64,000 nt of DNA from Cyathus striatus (lineage: Eukaryota; Basidiomycota; Agaricomycetes; Agaricales; Nidulariaceae): assembly GCA_025738555.1 (NCBI GenBank), contig JAOVFP010000021.1, positions 682,001 to 746,000 on the forward strand, read 5' to 3'. The notes under the pieces were generated by a model, which worked only from the letters and a program-made list of their open reading frames with translations, made no database searches and was not told the origin of the DNA. Shown here piece by piece: positions 11,991 through 23,640 of this stretch (position 1 is the stretch's first letter; each line of letters starts with the position of its first letter). The position numbers and the translations under genes are program-made.

Positions 11991-14900
11991 TCATGAAGAA
12001 CCTGTAGGGCTCCCAGTGCCACTACCTTTACTCGTCTCAATCATCCCATTAAGCTGCTGATTCCGTTTCTGGGCAAGCTCAAGCTGCCGTTGAAGTGTCC
12101 TGTAATACAGAATCAGCAAATATGAACATGAAGGTAACAAAATAACGCACTTGACAGCCCCCTCCAACTCCGCAATCCTCTCCTTCCCACCCTGTCTCTC
12201 CCTCTTCACCCTCTCCTCGGCTGCCTTCAACCGCGACTCGTACTCCTTCACTCGGGCCTCCCACTTATTGTCCGCCTGCGCACTCTTCTGGTTCATCTGC
12301 GCGATCTTCTCCTCAGTCGCCAGAAGCTGATTCTGCGCGTTATTGAGCCTCCGTTCCGCATTGGCCGCCCGAGTGCTCAAAGATCTAACTTCCATGGAAT
12401 CGCCCCCACCAGGACGCTTCATCCCAGCAAGCTGAGCCGCCATCTCCGTGTTCGTGGCCTGTCAAGAACATAAATACCACCATCACCATCGATAATGACT
12501 TAAGAGGACACACCTTCAACGCGTCAATCTCTCCCTCTTTCGCACTATACTTCCTCCTCCACGCAGTCTTCATCTCAGCATACGTCTTGACGCTCGCCTC
12601 GAACTTATCAATCTGCTTCCACCGTACCTCAAGCTGCTTCCGCATCTCACCCAGCTTTTCATTAAACCTCCCCTCCGCCTCTTTGGCGCGCCGATCAAAC
12701 TCGAGTTGGATCTGGCTGAGTGCCTTGAGCCGAGTGATAAGATTATCATGGAACACGCTAAAGTTTGTAAACGGCTTCGTCTCGGCTTGACCACCTTTCT
12801 TCTATAGGAATGCAAATAGAGATTAGTACGGAGGTCAAGTGCACAGAAGATACGTCAACGAGAGACGTAGAGACGTACAGGAGTCTTATCAACGCCAAGG
12901 ATCTTCTCCATATACTGGTATATGGTCAACAGCAGCGTATTCCGCTCAGTCAACTGATCCCTATACGTGCTCTCAGCTCCCAGCAGCGATTTCTGCTCCT
13001 TGGACAAGCGCTGCTCAAGATCGGCCACCTTGCTCTTCAGATTCGCCGCGTCGGCCTCGGAGCTCCTCAAGCTCTTCTGCATATCATCGAATTTCTCCGA
13101 AATATTCAGTCGAGCCTGAGTCTGCGCCGAAAGCTGCGTCGCCAAATCCCTATTCTCCGCATGCAACTTATCCAGCGCGGACTCTCTATCGAGGCTCTTG
13201 CTCTCCTTATCATCAAGCAACTTCCTCGTCCGCGCAAGCTCATCCTCCAATCTCTCAACATCGCGCTTCAGCCTATCCACTTCAAGCTGTAACGAGAACC
13301 GCGATGTGGTATGTGACTCTCCCAAGCGCTTCGACTCGGTCTCCATCGCCTGCAACGACTTAGTCACATCCGCCAGATCCGACTCGCGCTGTGTAAGCAG
13401 ACTCTGCGTGCGTGCAAGGTCATTAAGCGCACTCTGCAACGCAGACTCTTTCGCTTCCAACGCGCGCTTCTCCCTCCGCATTTTCTCGTCGTGCTCCTTG
13501 TCGGCCCCATCGAGCTCGGCTTCGACCCGCTCACGCGCTTGTCGCTCGTGCTCGAGTTGCTCGACGAGATCTTCAATGTGCCGCGCGAGCTCTTCTTGTC
13601 TGTCGCGGTGGGCGTGGATCTCCTGGATGCAAGCTTCGTATTTGTCTTGCACTTCTTGAAGTTCTGCTTTGATCCCTGCATATTTCTATTGGACGTCAGT
13701 GAAGGTGGATCAAAGGAAGATGAAAGACGAACCTCCTTGTAAGCAGTAGCCAACGCCTCCAACCTCTCCCTCTCGACCGCATCGTCCTCCCTATTACGCT
13801 CAACTTCCTCCTTCTCCTCCTTGAGCTTGTCGTTCTCGTCTTCCTGGAGATACAGCTGCTCGGAGAGCTTATCAATGGTCTCTCGAAGCTGCTCAAGCTC
13901 CAAATCCTTATCCTCCTCCAAATTCGTAAGCGCAATCTCAAACTTGGCCTGCAAATCCCCCACATCAGCTTCATACCCCGAAACCTGCATGCGCAATTCT
14001 TTAACTTCCGTATCCCGCTCCAACAGAACCTACACCAGCATCAGCTCCAACCACAAATAAAGAAGGAAAAAACGCACATCACGCAACTCCTCAATCTGCC
14101 CCCTCGCCTCCTCAACCTCACCCCTCCACTCCTCCTCCACAACCTTGACAATATTATCATGCTCAGCAACCAACTCGTCAATCTCCCGATTCTTCAGCTC
14201 CACTTCATCCTCCTTCTGCTGCATCTCAATCATAATCGCAGCAATCCGATCCCGAGCAGCATTCATCTCGTCCTCCACTGCCTCCCTCTCCTCTCTCTCC
14301 TCCAAGAACTGAGCACGGGACTCGCTTCGTTCTATGGCCTCCGCCTCCTCTCTCCGCTTGAGCTCTTCCACTTCAAGCTGCGCAGCATCCAATGCATCCG
14401 CCAAATCCTCTTTCTCTTCCTCCCGCTGCGCGAGGAGCGCACGAAGATCCTCCACGCGCGCTTGAAGTTCATCATTCTCAGCTTGAAGATCTTCCATCCG
14501 AACACGCATACGCTCGCGTCTACTCTCTCCACCATCCGCATATGTCGAATCATCAGCCCGGCGTTCCATAGTTTCTTTCAACTGCTGCAGCTCCTCCTGG
14601 TTCTCCTCAAACGCCGCTTTCAGATCTTCCAACTCATCTTCCAAAAGAGCATTCCGGTCTTCTGCATGTCTCAGAGCTTCATCGTCGCCTGCACCCGACC
14701 GTCTTCTTCTCAATTCCCTAATTTCCATCTCGCGCTCTTCGAGCTTCTCCTCGAGATCGCGTTCGCGGCTTTTAGAACCCCCAGAGCGTTGTTGTCGCTC
14801 GAGCTCGTGTTCGAGTGATAATACGAGTTTCTTGAGTTTCTTGATTTCCATCCCGCGCTGCTGGACTTCGATTTTGAGGCCGATGTTCTGTTTGAGGGCT

Positions 14901-15468
14901 GCATCGATTTGGTCAGGTGCGAGTTGGGCTAGTCGTTCTTCGAGGAAATGAACGCGGAGCTTGATGTTGAAGTTTTCTTTTTTGAGGTTGTCGATGTGCT
15001 TTTTGACCATGTTAATCAATGGACTGTATAAATGAAAGATATGCTTACCTTTTCTTGATCTCGGAGGGTTAGTGTGACACCTTTTCCTGCTGCTACACCT
15101 GCACTCGGTCGAGGGCGTTTACGCGCTGTGACCGGGGTATCAGGACCATCTACCCATTTCTTCTCTGCACCCGGTGTATCCAGTAAATCACCACCTTCGT
15201 CTTCATTGCCCTCGCCCGCTCCTAACCGTGTAGAAAATGACTCCTCCCCTGCTCCTCCTTTGCGACGGGAAAATGTGGTGGGTGGTGAGGGCGTTGCGAG
15301 TGCAGCGGAGGATTGGGCTGTGGTGCGTGAGGAGATGGATGGCATGCGTAGGTGTCGGCCTGGTGTAGAGAAACCGGAGTTGTTTAGGTTGTTGAGGGAC
15401 CCTAGGGAGATTTCGGGAGAGTCGTTGGGGAGGGAAGAGTCTGGGTGTGATGCCAGTGCTGCTGACAT
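11991..15468 (-). CDS. Centrosomin-motif (CM1) coiled-coil protein, Mto1/Pcp1-like
   Basis: Large, mostly coiled-coil protein of roughly 1,050-1,100 residues in several exons with short introns. The first exon is a Ser/Thr/Pro-rich unstructured region (SGFSTPGRHLRMPSISSRT, SAALATPSPPTTFSRRKG). After VTLTLRDQEK and an intron comes the diagnostic CM1 helix KKHIDNLKKENFNIKLRVHF followed by LEERLAQLAPDQ. This Cnn_1N motif binds and activates gamma-tubulin complexes in fungal Mto1/Pcp1/ApsB and animal centrosomin. The rest is a near-continuous heptad-rich rod of Glu, Lys, Leu and Arg, ending QLNGMIETSKGSGTGSPTGS. By family it should recruit gamma-tubulin at spindle pole bodies, septal or cytoplasmic microtubule-organising centres; which site cannot be told. 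I did not identify a PACT domain, so Mto1/ApsB and Pcp1 remain alternatives. Confidence 0.82.
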
Positions 15469-16115
15469 TGTGCTTTGGCTTGGTTGGGTAGGTTGGTTGC
15501 AAGGGTATAGTTAGTTCGCAGTGCTGTTTCCTGAAGTTAATTGCTGTTCCTACTTGATAATCAAAAAGTCTATCGTCCATTCGATAAAGAAAAAGAAAAA
15601 AGCAATCGTACGGTGTAATTTGAAAACGTAAAGAGTCGTAAGACCTCCTGCGGGTCCTGTTTTCCCTTGTCCCTTTTATGATGATGATAAGTTAGGTGAT
15701 TTGTGTGATGTATATGATTGAAATATACCTATATAGCTGTAGAAACGAGGCTATTGCGTGTCCTGGTGGACGGGCAGGGGGAGGATGGCCCTCGATTGTG
15801 GTGGAAGCGGAACAAGGCACGCTCGCGGCTCTAGCCTGAACATGAAGAAACTGAACCTGCTCGGATCACGTGCTTCTTTTTGATACGCGTTACGGACCCG
15901 GTTCAACGCCGCTTTGTCCGATGCTTTCCTCATTCTGTTTCTACCTGCTCTCGCTGTTTACGCACAAGCATCCGATTACACGATATATAACTGGAGGAAG
16001 AAGGGGGGTAAAAGTTAGTTTTCATGTTTGCTATCACGGATTTCCAAATACTTAGTCTATTCTGATCTAGAAGACAAGCTGACGAATGCACGTCAAACGT
16101 AGAACCTTCTTATGC
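15469..16115. promoter_or_regulatory. Upstream region of the coiled-coil gene
   Basis: Non-coding sequence 5' of the CM1 gene with purine/pyrimidine-rich runs such as the GAAAAAG block near 15587-15600. It presumably contains the promoter. No gene recognised. Confidence 0.35.
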
Positions 16116-16500
16116 TTAACAACGACCACAATGTTCGCAAGAAAACACTGAGGAGCTCTCACTCTCGTTCATCGACCACTGCAATGTGACGAGCGTGGGT
16201 GGGGTATTTGGGAAAGGGGATACATAGGCATGCCGTACCCCGGAAGCGGGATAGTGCCGCCCGAGGAAAGCATATAGATAGGGGACGAAGACGAAGACTC
16301 GGGAGATGCATATTCTCCTTTGACGCCAACATATTGGTCTCCTCGCAAAAGTAGCTTGTCCGCGGCATGCTATACGTATGGGTGCTGCTACCTTTACATT
16401 CTCCAGTAACCCAATCGTTTCAATACCCACGCCTATACATGCATCATGCACAGCAAAGTGTATCGGACCTAACATGCATGAGGTGAATGGCAGGATAAGA
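16116..16500 (-). repeat. Diverged repeat R1 with SC-x-HC ending
   Basis: First member of a two-copy imperfect repeat. Read on the minus strand it carries an open frame ending SSVFSCEHCGRC-stop and beginning near a shared block (CATGATGCA, then GT-rich text). The second member (R2) keeps the same order of blocks with many substitutions and indels. The conserved Cys-x2-Cys ending suggests a former exon or small Cys-rich protein, but no start, splice structure or family could be confirmed. Confidence 0.5.
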
Positions 16501-16731
16501 GCAGGGTTATATCATTCCACTGCTAAAATCCGCGTCGTGCGGCGGAGGGGTCTCGCTATCCACGTTCTAGGGAACACTACGTCCTCCGGTGGCTCACTAA
16601 TTCCTGTCCTGGTCGGTGTACTTATCATGACATCGATTATCAAATACACATCCACAATGCTTATCCTCTGCCACTACTAAGTATTGTCTCCGACACCGAC
16701 AAGCTGCTCACTGCATCATAACCATGCCCCG

Positions 16732-17025
16732 CTAACAATGATCACAATGTTTGCAAGAAAATGCTGGGGAGCTTATACTCTGATTCAACTCTATCTGCCG
16801 CTGCAATATGACTAGTGCGTAGGCGGTGTACACCGTGTATTTGGAAAAGAGGCGCATATGCGGGCCGTACCTAGAAGCAGGATGTGTCGCCACTTCTACC
16901 TTTTCCAGGATACCTATCGTTTTCGTTTCAATATCCACGCGCATACATCATGCACAGTAAAGCGTATCGGACCCAACTCAGTAACCGCCGCGTATGTCTC
17001 GAAAGCATGAGGCGGATGGCAAGAT
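16732..17025 (-). repeat. Diverged repeat R2 with SC-x-HC ending
   Basis: Second member of the R1/R2 pair, in the same orientation. Its minus-strand frame ends SSPAFSCKHCDHC-stop, matching the R1 ending in reading frame, and shares R1's other end (a CATGATGTATGCG-like stretch and an IETK.IGILE segment). R2 is about 75 bp shorter than R1. Retention of the Cys pattern at the protein level hints that the pair was once coding. Confidence 0.5.
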
Positions 17026-17670
17026 CAGTGAACTAGTGACCAATGATGCACGTTGAGTATGGACACGTATGGGATGGATGGAGTAGGCTATAGCACATCA
17101 AAATCTCTGTCACGATTACATCCAAAAATTCGACACCGAGACTACCCCTCAAGCTATCCAATGCGCAGACGCTTGCGTACGGAGCTAGATTCACACTGTA
17201 GCGGGATCCAACCTCCCGCTGGCATCCGCGTAACGCCCACCTCTCCGACACTACAAACATGCTCATCTACACACTACGGCCCCCACATCGCATCCTAAGT
17301 ATGCACCGCTTGCGGTTGCTGGCGTATCAACCCGTACATGCCACGGACACCCACCCCGCTCATCTGGCTACCATTGAGCGTCAACGTGAACTAAGTGTTC
17401 TCGGCATGTCCATACCAATCCCTGACCATGTTTCTCCCTGGGGTTGCCGGTGGCTCAAGGACCACGCATACACACGAACATTGTTTAGATTCCGAAATAA
17501 CAGTGGCGTCCACTTCATCCACCGGTGTTAACACGCCGAAGTATATCTGGAGTAAGCAACGGCGCACCACAGTTCCTATCGTAGTTGTCGATTGCCCATC
17601 TGCTTGTTCTGGTTCATGCCACAGCCACCTATGAATGATGGGTATGCTTACCACGTCAATTTACCCCATA
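17026..17670. other. Intergenic, weak remnants of Gln/Pro repeat exon
   Basis: No intact gene. Around 17420-17470 the minus strand has a segment vaguely like the repeat exons of the neighbouring EF-hand/ZZ gene (PPATPGRN, then a Tyr-Gly segment). It may be an older, decayed exon or copy. Otherwise unrecognised. Confidence 0.3.
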
Positions 17671-17913
17671 CTAGCCTCAACTGCGTCGAGACCACGTCTC
17701 ACTAGGGGTTGCTGGTAGCTCGCTCGCCCGGTTGGTACCGGCGTTACCTTCAAGTGTCTTCTCATCTTCTCGTATATGCTGCGTGTATAATCGAGCTTGA
17801 TTAAATGCACTGTAATCTACGAGTGCGTTCTCGTCGGCCATCCAGTGTATCTGCACCAGAGCTTGGACCGGACGGATCACAATGTACATCGAGCTACAAC
17901 AAATTCCTTACGC
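17671..17913. repeat. 3' flank of EF-hand/ZZ gene A, paralogous to 25369-25589
   Basis: This stretch matches the 3' flank of paralogous gene B at 25369-25589. Minus-strand readings share LVQIHWM.DEN, REDEKTLEGNAGTNRASELP and TPxETW. It marks the left end of the large tandem duplication unit. It may be 3' UTR or a retained former exon; similarity drops off left of about 17671. Confidence 0.65.
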
Positions 17914-20900
17914 TCAATACCGAGGCTGTCTCAACGCACCCAACAAATCCTTCAACATACCCTCCATAGTCCCCAACCGTCCTTCAATAGCATCAAACCT
18001 ATGTTCAACCGTATCCAATCTCGCAACCAACTCCGAATGGTCCGCGATCTCCTCCTTCAGCTCATCCAGCTGCTCTCCTATGTCTCCTCTCACTTCATCC
18101 AGCTGCTCTCCTATGTCTCCTCTCACTTGCACGATACCCTGCTCGACCCTCGTAATAGGATCCATCGACACTTTCTCCACTTCTCTCGAGTCTCGTATCC
18201 AGAGTAGAGGGGGTTTGTATTTGCTGGTAGCTGGAGTCACTTTGTGTGGCGGGGGTGGAAGCTTTCCGTGTCCACAATCGTTGCAAAAGTAACCTATCTC
18301 CGGGCCTGTGAATGCATTAGCTAGACCATTCAACCAGAAAGTAAGTGAGACCAGTCACCGACGAAATCAACCCAACAAGGGAGGACAATATCCTTCTTGC
18401 ACTCGTAACAGATCTTTTGTGCGCGATACACTGGATCGTTCATGTTGAACGCGTAATAAGCATCGTCCCAGTCACTTTCTTCTCCACCACTATTGTCGAA
18501 GTAGTAGTACTCCGAGTCGTCATATATTTCCAAGTCCGGGTCCGAACTATCTTGTTTCGTTTGTTGGTTGCCTACGGCTTTTGGCTGTGTGGGATGGAAG
18601 TTATTCTCTACCCCCTCGTCTGGAACGACATGGTCCCTTTCTTGCACGATTTGACGTTCAATATACTGGGGCTGGACACCCCCGTCTCGTTGTCCGTGAG
18701 TAGTGACGCCCTGGGGAATTCCACTCCATCGGCCAACGTCACCTCCAACCTAGTGCCAGTTCCTGATGAGTGGCGACCGAATATGCATACATGTCCATGC
18801 TCACCTCATCTCTGGCACCACCAACCTGCTCTCCATGCTGGCCCACTGCAAGCTGTCTTCCTTGGGGTTGCTGGTGGGTCGGCTGGTTGTTCTGGGACAT
18901 TCCATAGCTTCCCACTACACGCTCGTTCTAGTTTCCGGACCTCTCAGCATTATTATCATGAGGGATTCGTTACAAACATACCTCGCCGTGACTACTTCCC
19001 CCATCATCCCCACTACCAACCTGCTCGTCATAATGTCCACGCCTTGAATCGTAACTCGGCCTTGCCTGGGGTAGTTGGCGGCCAGTCTGGGTGTTCTGGT
19101 GCATGCCACGACCACGTATCATATACTCATTCTGATTCCCACCTTCATTAGTACTGATATTGCATTTGGAATAATGTCGGGAACGTACGCTTACCTCAGC
19201 ATGGTCGCTTCCCTCGTTATCGTCCCCAACCTGCGCACTGTGCTGGCCCCATTGGGAATCATAGCCATGTCTCGGTTGGGGTTGGGGTTGGTTCACCTGG
19301 CTGTTCCTATTCGTAAGAGGGCTTGTCACCTCATTCAAGTCCTGGTTACTTTTCGCATCCGCCTCTCTTCCAACTCCCTGATCATCGTCTGAGTCTCCTT
19401 CCATCCCACGACCCTGTCCCACTTGGGGTTGCTGGTGACCCGTCTGGTTGTTCTGGCTCCGGTACAAATCACGACCTCCCACCGCATCATCATTCTGGTT
19501 TATTGTTTGGATTAGTGCTGCTGCTGTTGTGTGTTGCATGCACATACCTGGTAACTGCCTATCTCACTACCAGCCTGGTCACTTCCTTGGTCATCCTGCC
19601 CGTCATCACTTGAATTATTTTGGCTGTACTGAACTCGACCTCCGTATTCTCCTCCACCAGACTCGCCTCCACTCTGATCCCCTTCCCCATCATCGTCATC
19701 CATGTCACTGACCAGTAGTAGCACAGCTTCTGCCATTCTGAAGGCCATTTTTACTTTCTCGGACACGTCCAACGCCGCCCACACAATCCTCGCAAGTGTA
19801 AATTCTGGGATACCGTTCTCAGTTTCCATTAGCACGTGTGATTCGTCATGGAAGTGCGTGGTCTTGTCTTTGCACTCACTGCACAAAAATGTCGTGTTTT
19901 GCAATGATTCGTCGTAGCAGTGGATGCATTGGAAACGGCATTGGATGATAAGACATTCGCAGGAAACGCACCGGTTCTTATCGCTGGATGTTTGCAGATG
20001 GTTATTGTAAGCAACATCTTTAAGTCTGAAAGCACTTACGGATATTGCGGTATTCGCTCGAGGAGGAACGAGGCGATGTTGTTATAGAACCTATAGATTG
20101 GCAACCCTAAAGTGGCGATTAAGCTCCTTCTCTCTTTTTCCTCTTCCGCATTAATGCTGCTCCCATTCAGAGTGACATTGTGCCCAGCGAATCCGGAGTT
20201 GAGGAGGTACTTCATCTGCAACTCCTTGAGCCTCATTCCCTCTCTTAAAGTCGACATTACGAAGTCCACCGTGAAGCGTTTTCGTTGTACCGTATATCGC
20301 ACGGCCGATAGGGCGAACTTCCACATGTCTTTTGCTTGCCGTATTCGGGATCCCTTTTGCTTTAGACCACTCGGGCGGAAGCGGTAAATGTCCGCTGGGG
20401 TTCGCGTAAACAAGAACTTGCCTGTAGGTGTATCTTGGATCTTAGACTCTGGAGTAGGCGTTGGAGGAGGTTCGTCAGACCGGTATGTGTACCATAACCC
20501 GGAGATTTGGTCCAGCTGGGTGTAGATTATCCCCTTACACCTCAGCGACACGGGTTGTCTGGATTGATTGCAGATGAACATGACGTCAAGATAGTAATTT
20601 GTTCCGGACTTCTTCTGGAACGACCCTTCAATTTGGCATTCCGATGATGAAAATGACCATCCTTTGCCCGAGATACTTTTATTTTCGTCGGATATGATGA
20701 GGTTAAGGGTGAACAACCCATCTAAACGCGACTTATCGCCTTGACCTTGTGACTTCTCGAAGAATCCGTTCCAAATACCGCCCATTGGGTGCTCACCATT
20801 CTTTCGGTCTAGCCAAGTCTCAGATTGCAAATTGACGATGTCCTGCTGTTCTACATTGAACGGCTCCAGAGTCCCATATCTCAGGATCTTGGTAAAATCT

Positions 20901-23640
20901 TCTGAAGCTTGCTGCGCTCGAGGTCGAGGAAGGGTCACTTGTTCTATATCAATATTTTCTTTGTATTCCCCCCGTTCGTCCGAGCTGCCTCCGATGGGGG
21001 GCGTGCAGGGAGTGATTTGTGCAGCGACTACGGGCAGTGTTTCCCATGCTCGCTCCATAGTACTGCTGACGGGATTACTGTCAATGTTGAACGAGGCTTG
21101 GAACATTCCAAATGCGAAGCTCCGGAAGTAGTTTTCTGAGTCGATTTTCATCTGTTTGAACACAGCTGTTCATATAATACCATTAGTAATTTCGACACAA
21201 TAAAGCAGATACGCTCTTACCTTCTAAATGGTTGCATCGTGCATCAAATGTCTTAAAGACATAAATAAGCGTTTCGTGGCAAGCATCTAGCTCTCTCGAG
21301 TCGATAATGTGTTCACTTGCTAGATGGATGATGCTCATGTGCCGCTCTAACAGGAGCGCAAGAAGAGGATAAATATACTATCATCATCCAAGTTTCTTGA
21401 GGCCCCTTACATGGCATGAGGTAAAGTAAGTAACTTACCTTTTCGATGCTCTTTCCTTTTCCACAAACCAACTCCATTGTGTCCTTTGAATCTATCTTAT
21501 AATATACATGTTCTAGATGTCTTCGCATTGTTTCTCTTTCTTCTTTGTTGTACGAAAGGAAGAACGGAAACTGCGGTTCCCTTTTATCTGACCTCGTGCA
21601 CTGAAGTAACCTTTCGACACGGCGGATAGACGACGACTGGATATAACGGTTGACGAGAGTTCTATTATCCAGATGGCAGTCTTTGGCCAGACACCATATG
21701 TTAAGCATAATATGATAAATTTCGGACTTGAGGTTGATGATACTTTCGTGCCACCCCACCGCCCAGTAAGCCAACCATTGCAATAGGCTATATCTGGCAT
21801 CAGCATCTCCCAATTTTCCGTGGCAAAATAAATGGGACATACGTCCAGTTTTGGGGGCGACTTCGAGCATTTGTAAATGCGTTGAGCTCCTTAATATTGA
21901 TAAACCCTGATCCATCATCATCGATCGCCTCTAAAATGGGCTGAAGATGGGATATGCTTATCCAGTCTTTCGCCCGTTTCCGCAATTCTACCTCCTGGTC
22001 TTCAAACTTCGTAACCTCATTCTTAGAAGTTTCGGCGGAGTCATTTTGTGCTCGATTCTGATACTCGTCCATGACGAAGTAATCGCTCAAAGCAAAGACG
22101 AAGTTTCTCGCCTTCGTACTTCCTTTCCAGCCCTGACATGTAATAAGAAAATAGAGTCGTGTGTGCAGGATATTAGCTCTCACCATCTCCTTCCATATTT
22201 CACGTAATTGCTATATCGAAACAGTGAGGGGTTAGTGAAATCCGATCACATACTTGCGCAGGTTATTGCAATAATCACTTACTGGATCTTGAATCCGGTC
22301 AAGGTCTCCAGACAATTCAGATATTATACGGTCACCTTCATTATGAACGGTCCTTTTGAATTCTTCATCTTGGATCTTAAGCTTCCCCTTAAATATAACA
22401 AAGTTTCGATCCATATCCTGATCAATATTTTGTCTTAAATCAGCCGAAAGACTGGACAGTATCAAATCGAAGTCATCGCGAGACATCTTATCTGGAGAGA
22501 CAAATATTCCAGTAGTCGGAACGGGCTCCCCGGTCTTGGAAATCAAGTCCTTCCGCACAGTCTCGTTCCTGAGACACGCTGCGGCTCCACCGGCCTCTTC
22601 AATAATGTGTCGTACTTGTTTCTCAGAAGGGGTATCGAGAACTTTTAAAATCTTCTTCACGTCTTCTTGGACGTCACGCATCTGAGCTTGTGTTGCATCC
22701 AATTTTTTGGAGATGGTTTCGCTTATGAGTACGGAGTGTATTTGGAGAGCCTTTTCAACTGCTGTTTCGTGCTCTGCGAACTTAGCAGCGTATTTTGCTA
22801 GACGAGATTCATATATTGGCGCTTTGAGGTACTTCTCTGAAAAATTAACAAGTATGAATTATGGTATTTATATGGATTAAGGTCGAGTGAACGCACTGAA
22901 AAAGCTTTTCTTGACGTAAAGGTCACAGTCGGAGGAGCATTTTTCGATATCAGGGACTATTTCCGACATCACTTTTTTTATTTCTCCTTTAATTGTTAAC
23001 CCATCTGGCCCTTCTTCATCAACTTCTTTGATATGTCGAAGCCTGACACAAAATAAGTACAGCTAACTAACAGTATAAATTATTCAAACAAACTTACCGA
23101 TAGAGCGTGCAAATCAAACCCAGCATCTGAGCTTTAATGGCCAACACCTTTAGATTATTATCTCTCCTTTGTAGATCAATGCTAATAACCAGCTTAACAG
23201 TGAGCAGAGATGCTATACAATTACAGGCAGTGAGTAGTGCTTCTCTAATTCTTCCGTATGTTATCGTTACCTGCTATAAATGGATGTATCTTCGAAAGTG
23301 CATCAATAGAGTCTATCGCTATCTGTGCTGATTCGCTGAACGTAGCAATCGCTTCTTCGATTGTCTTGTTACGGACTTCGACTGACTCAAGTGATTGCTC
23401 TCCATCTTCATTTTTCTGTGAGGTTTTCAGGGCAACAAAAACTTTCACCATGCGAGTCTTCAATAACGTGTGACCTGTGAGTAGAGTCAGTAAATATAAG
23501 AGTAACAGCCGACATGTTGAGAATATCTACTTGCCCTCTTCATCTGAGCCAGCTTGTACTCCAGGGACTCCTACAGGAGGTTGATGGTTTGGTGGTTGAC
23601 CATCACGAGCTAAGCGTGAGCTTGAAGTAGAGGCCGGCAT
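17914..23640 (-). CDS. EF-hand / ZZ-finger multi-domain protein, gene A
   Basis: Long many-exon gene starting MPASTSSSRLARDGQ. Order of parts: VKVFVALKTS and a helical segment (ALSKIHPFIA, LAIKAQMLGLICTLYRL, DEEGPDGLTIKGEIK); YESRLAKYAAKFAEHE and a helical stretch with HIIEEAGGAAACLRNETVRK; LREIWKEMGWKGSTKARNFV; one canonical EF-hand loop DDDGSGFINIKE; LLQWLAYWAVGWH; a beta-rich domain (MGGIWNGFFEK, GKGWSFSSSECQIEGSF, GKFLFTRTPADIYRF); a ZZ-type zinc finger (RCVSCECLIIQCRFQCIHC, FLCSECK, HFHDESH); several Gln/Asn/Gly/Asp-rich repeat exons; a second Cys cluster (ICYECKKDIVLPCWVDF, YFCNDCGHGKLPPPP); and a C-terminal coiled coil ending GALRQPRY. The architecture resembles uncharacterised EF-hand proteins of Agaricomycetes. 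Calcium and zinc binding are inferred from motifs; cellular role unknown. Exact exon count is uncertain in the repeat region. Confidence 0.78.
18700..19600 (-). repeat. Repeat-exon array in gene A (Gln/Asn/Gly-rich)
   Basis: Consecutive exons of gene A encode variants of one unit, about 35-55 residues each. The unit runs: NE-start, RGMxQNxQTGxQxPQ, RxxYDSxxGQHxEQVG, GSxHGE, then a GT donor. Seen examples are GRDLYRSQNNQTGHQQPQVG, NQPQPQPRHGYDSQWGQH with DDNEGSDHAE, NEYMIRGRGMHQNTQTG with YDSRRGHYDEQVG, and NERVVGSYGMSQNNQPTHQQ. The introns are themselves similar (for example a CCAACC branch region then CAG before AATGAG). Exons appear to start and end in the same phase, so gain or loss of a unit preserves frame. 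Confidence 0.7.

Noticed and set aside
12810..13659. Several long plus-strand frames opposite the coiled-coil gene
   Set aside because: Compositional mirror of the coding strand; the minus-strand frames have clear heptads and match the fossil copy at 9 kb.
14159..14818. 219-codon plus-strand open frame opposite the coiled-coil gene
   Set aside because: It is the antisense of Glu/Lys-rich heptads, which gives Leu/Ser/Phe-rich frames without stops. No independent evidence.
18900..18960. In-frame stop in one repeat unit of gene A (AACTAGAACGAG)
   Set aside because: The TAG is better read as the intron acceptor (CTAG before AACGAG), matching CAG before AATGAA in the equivalent gene B unit, so it is not a lesion.
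18345..19151. 268-codon plus-strand open frame opposite gene A repeat exons
   Set aside because: It crosses exon-intron borders of the minus-strand gene and is the antisense of Gln/Asn-rich exons. The matching region in gene B behaves the same way.
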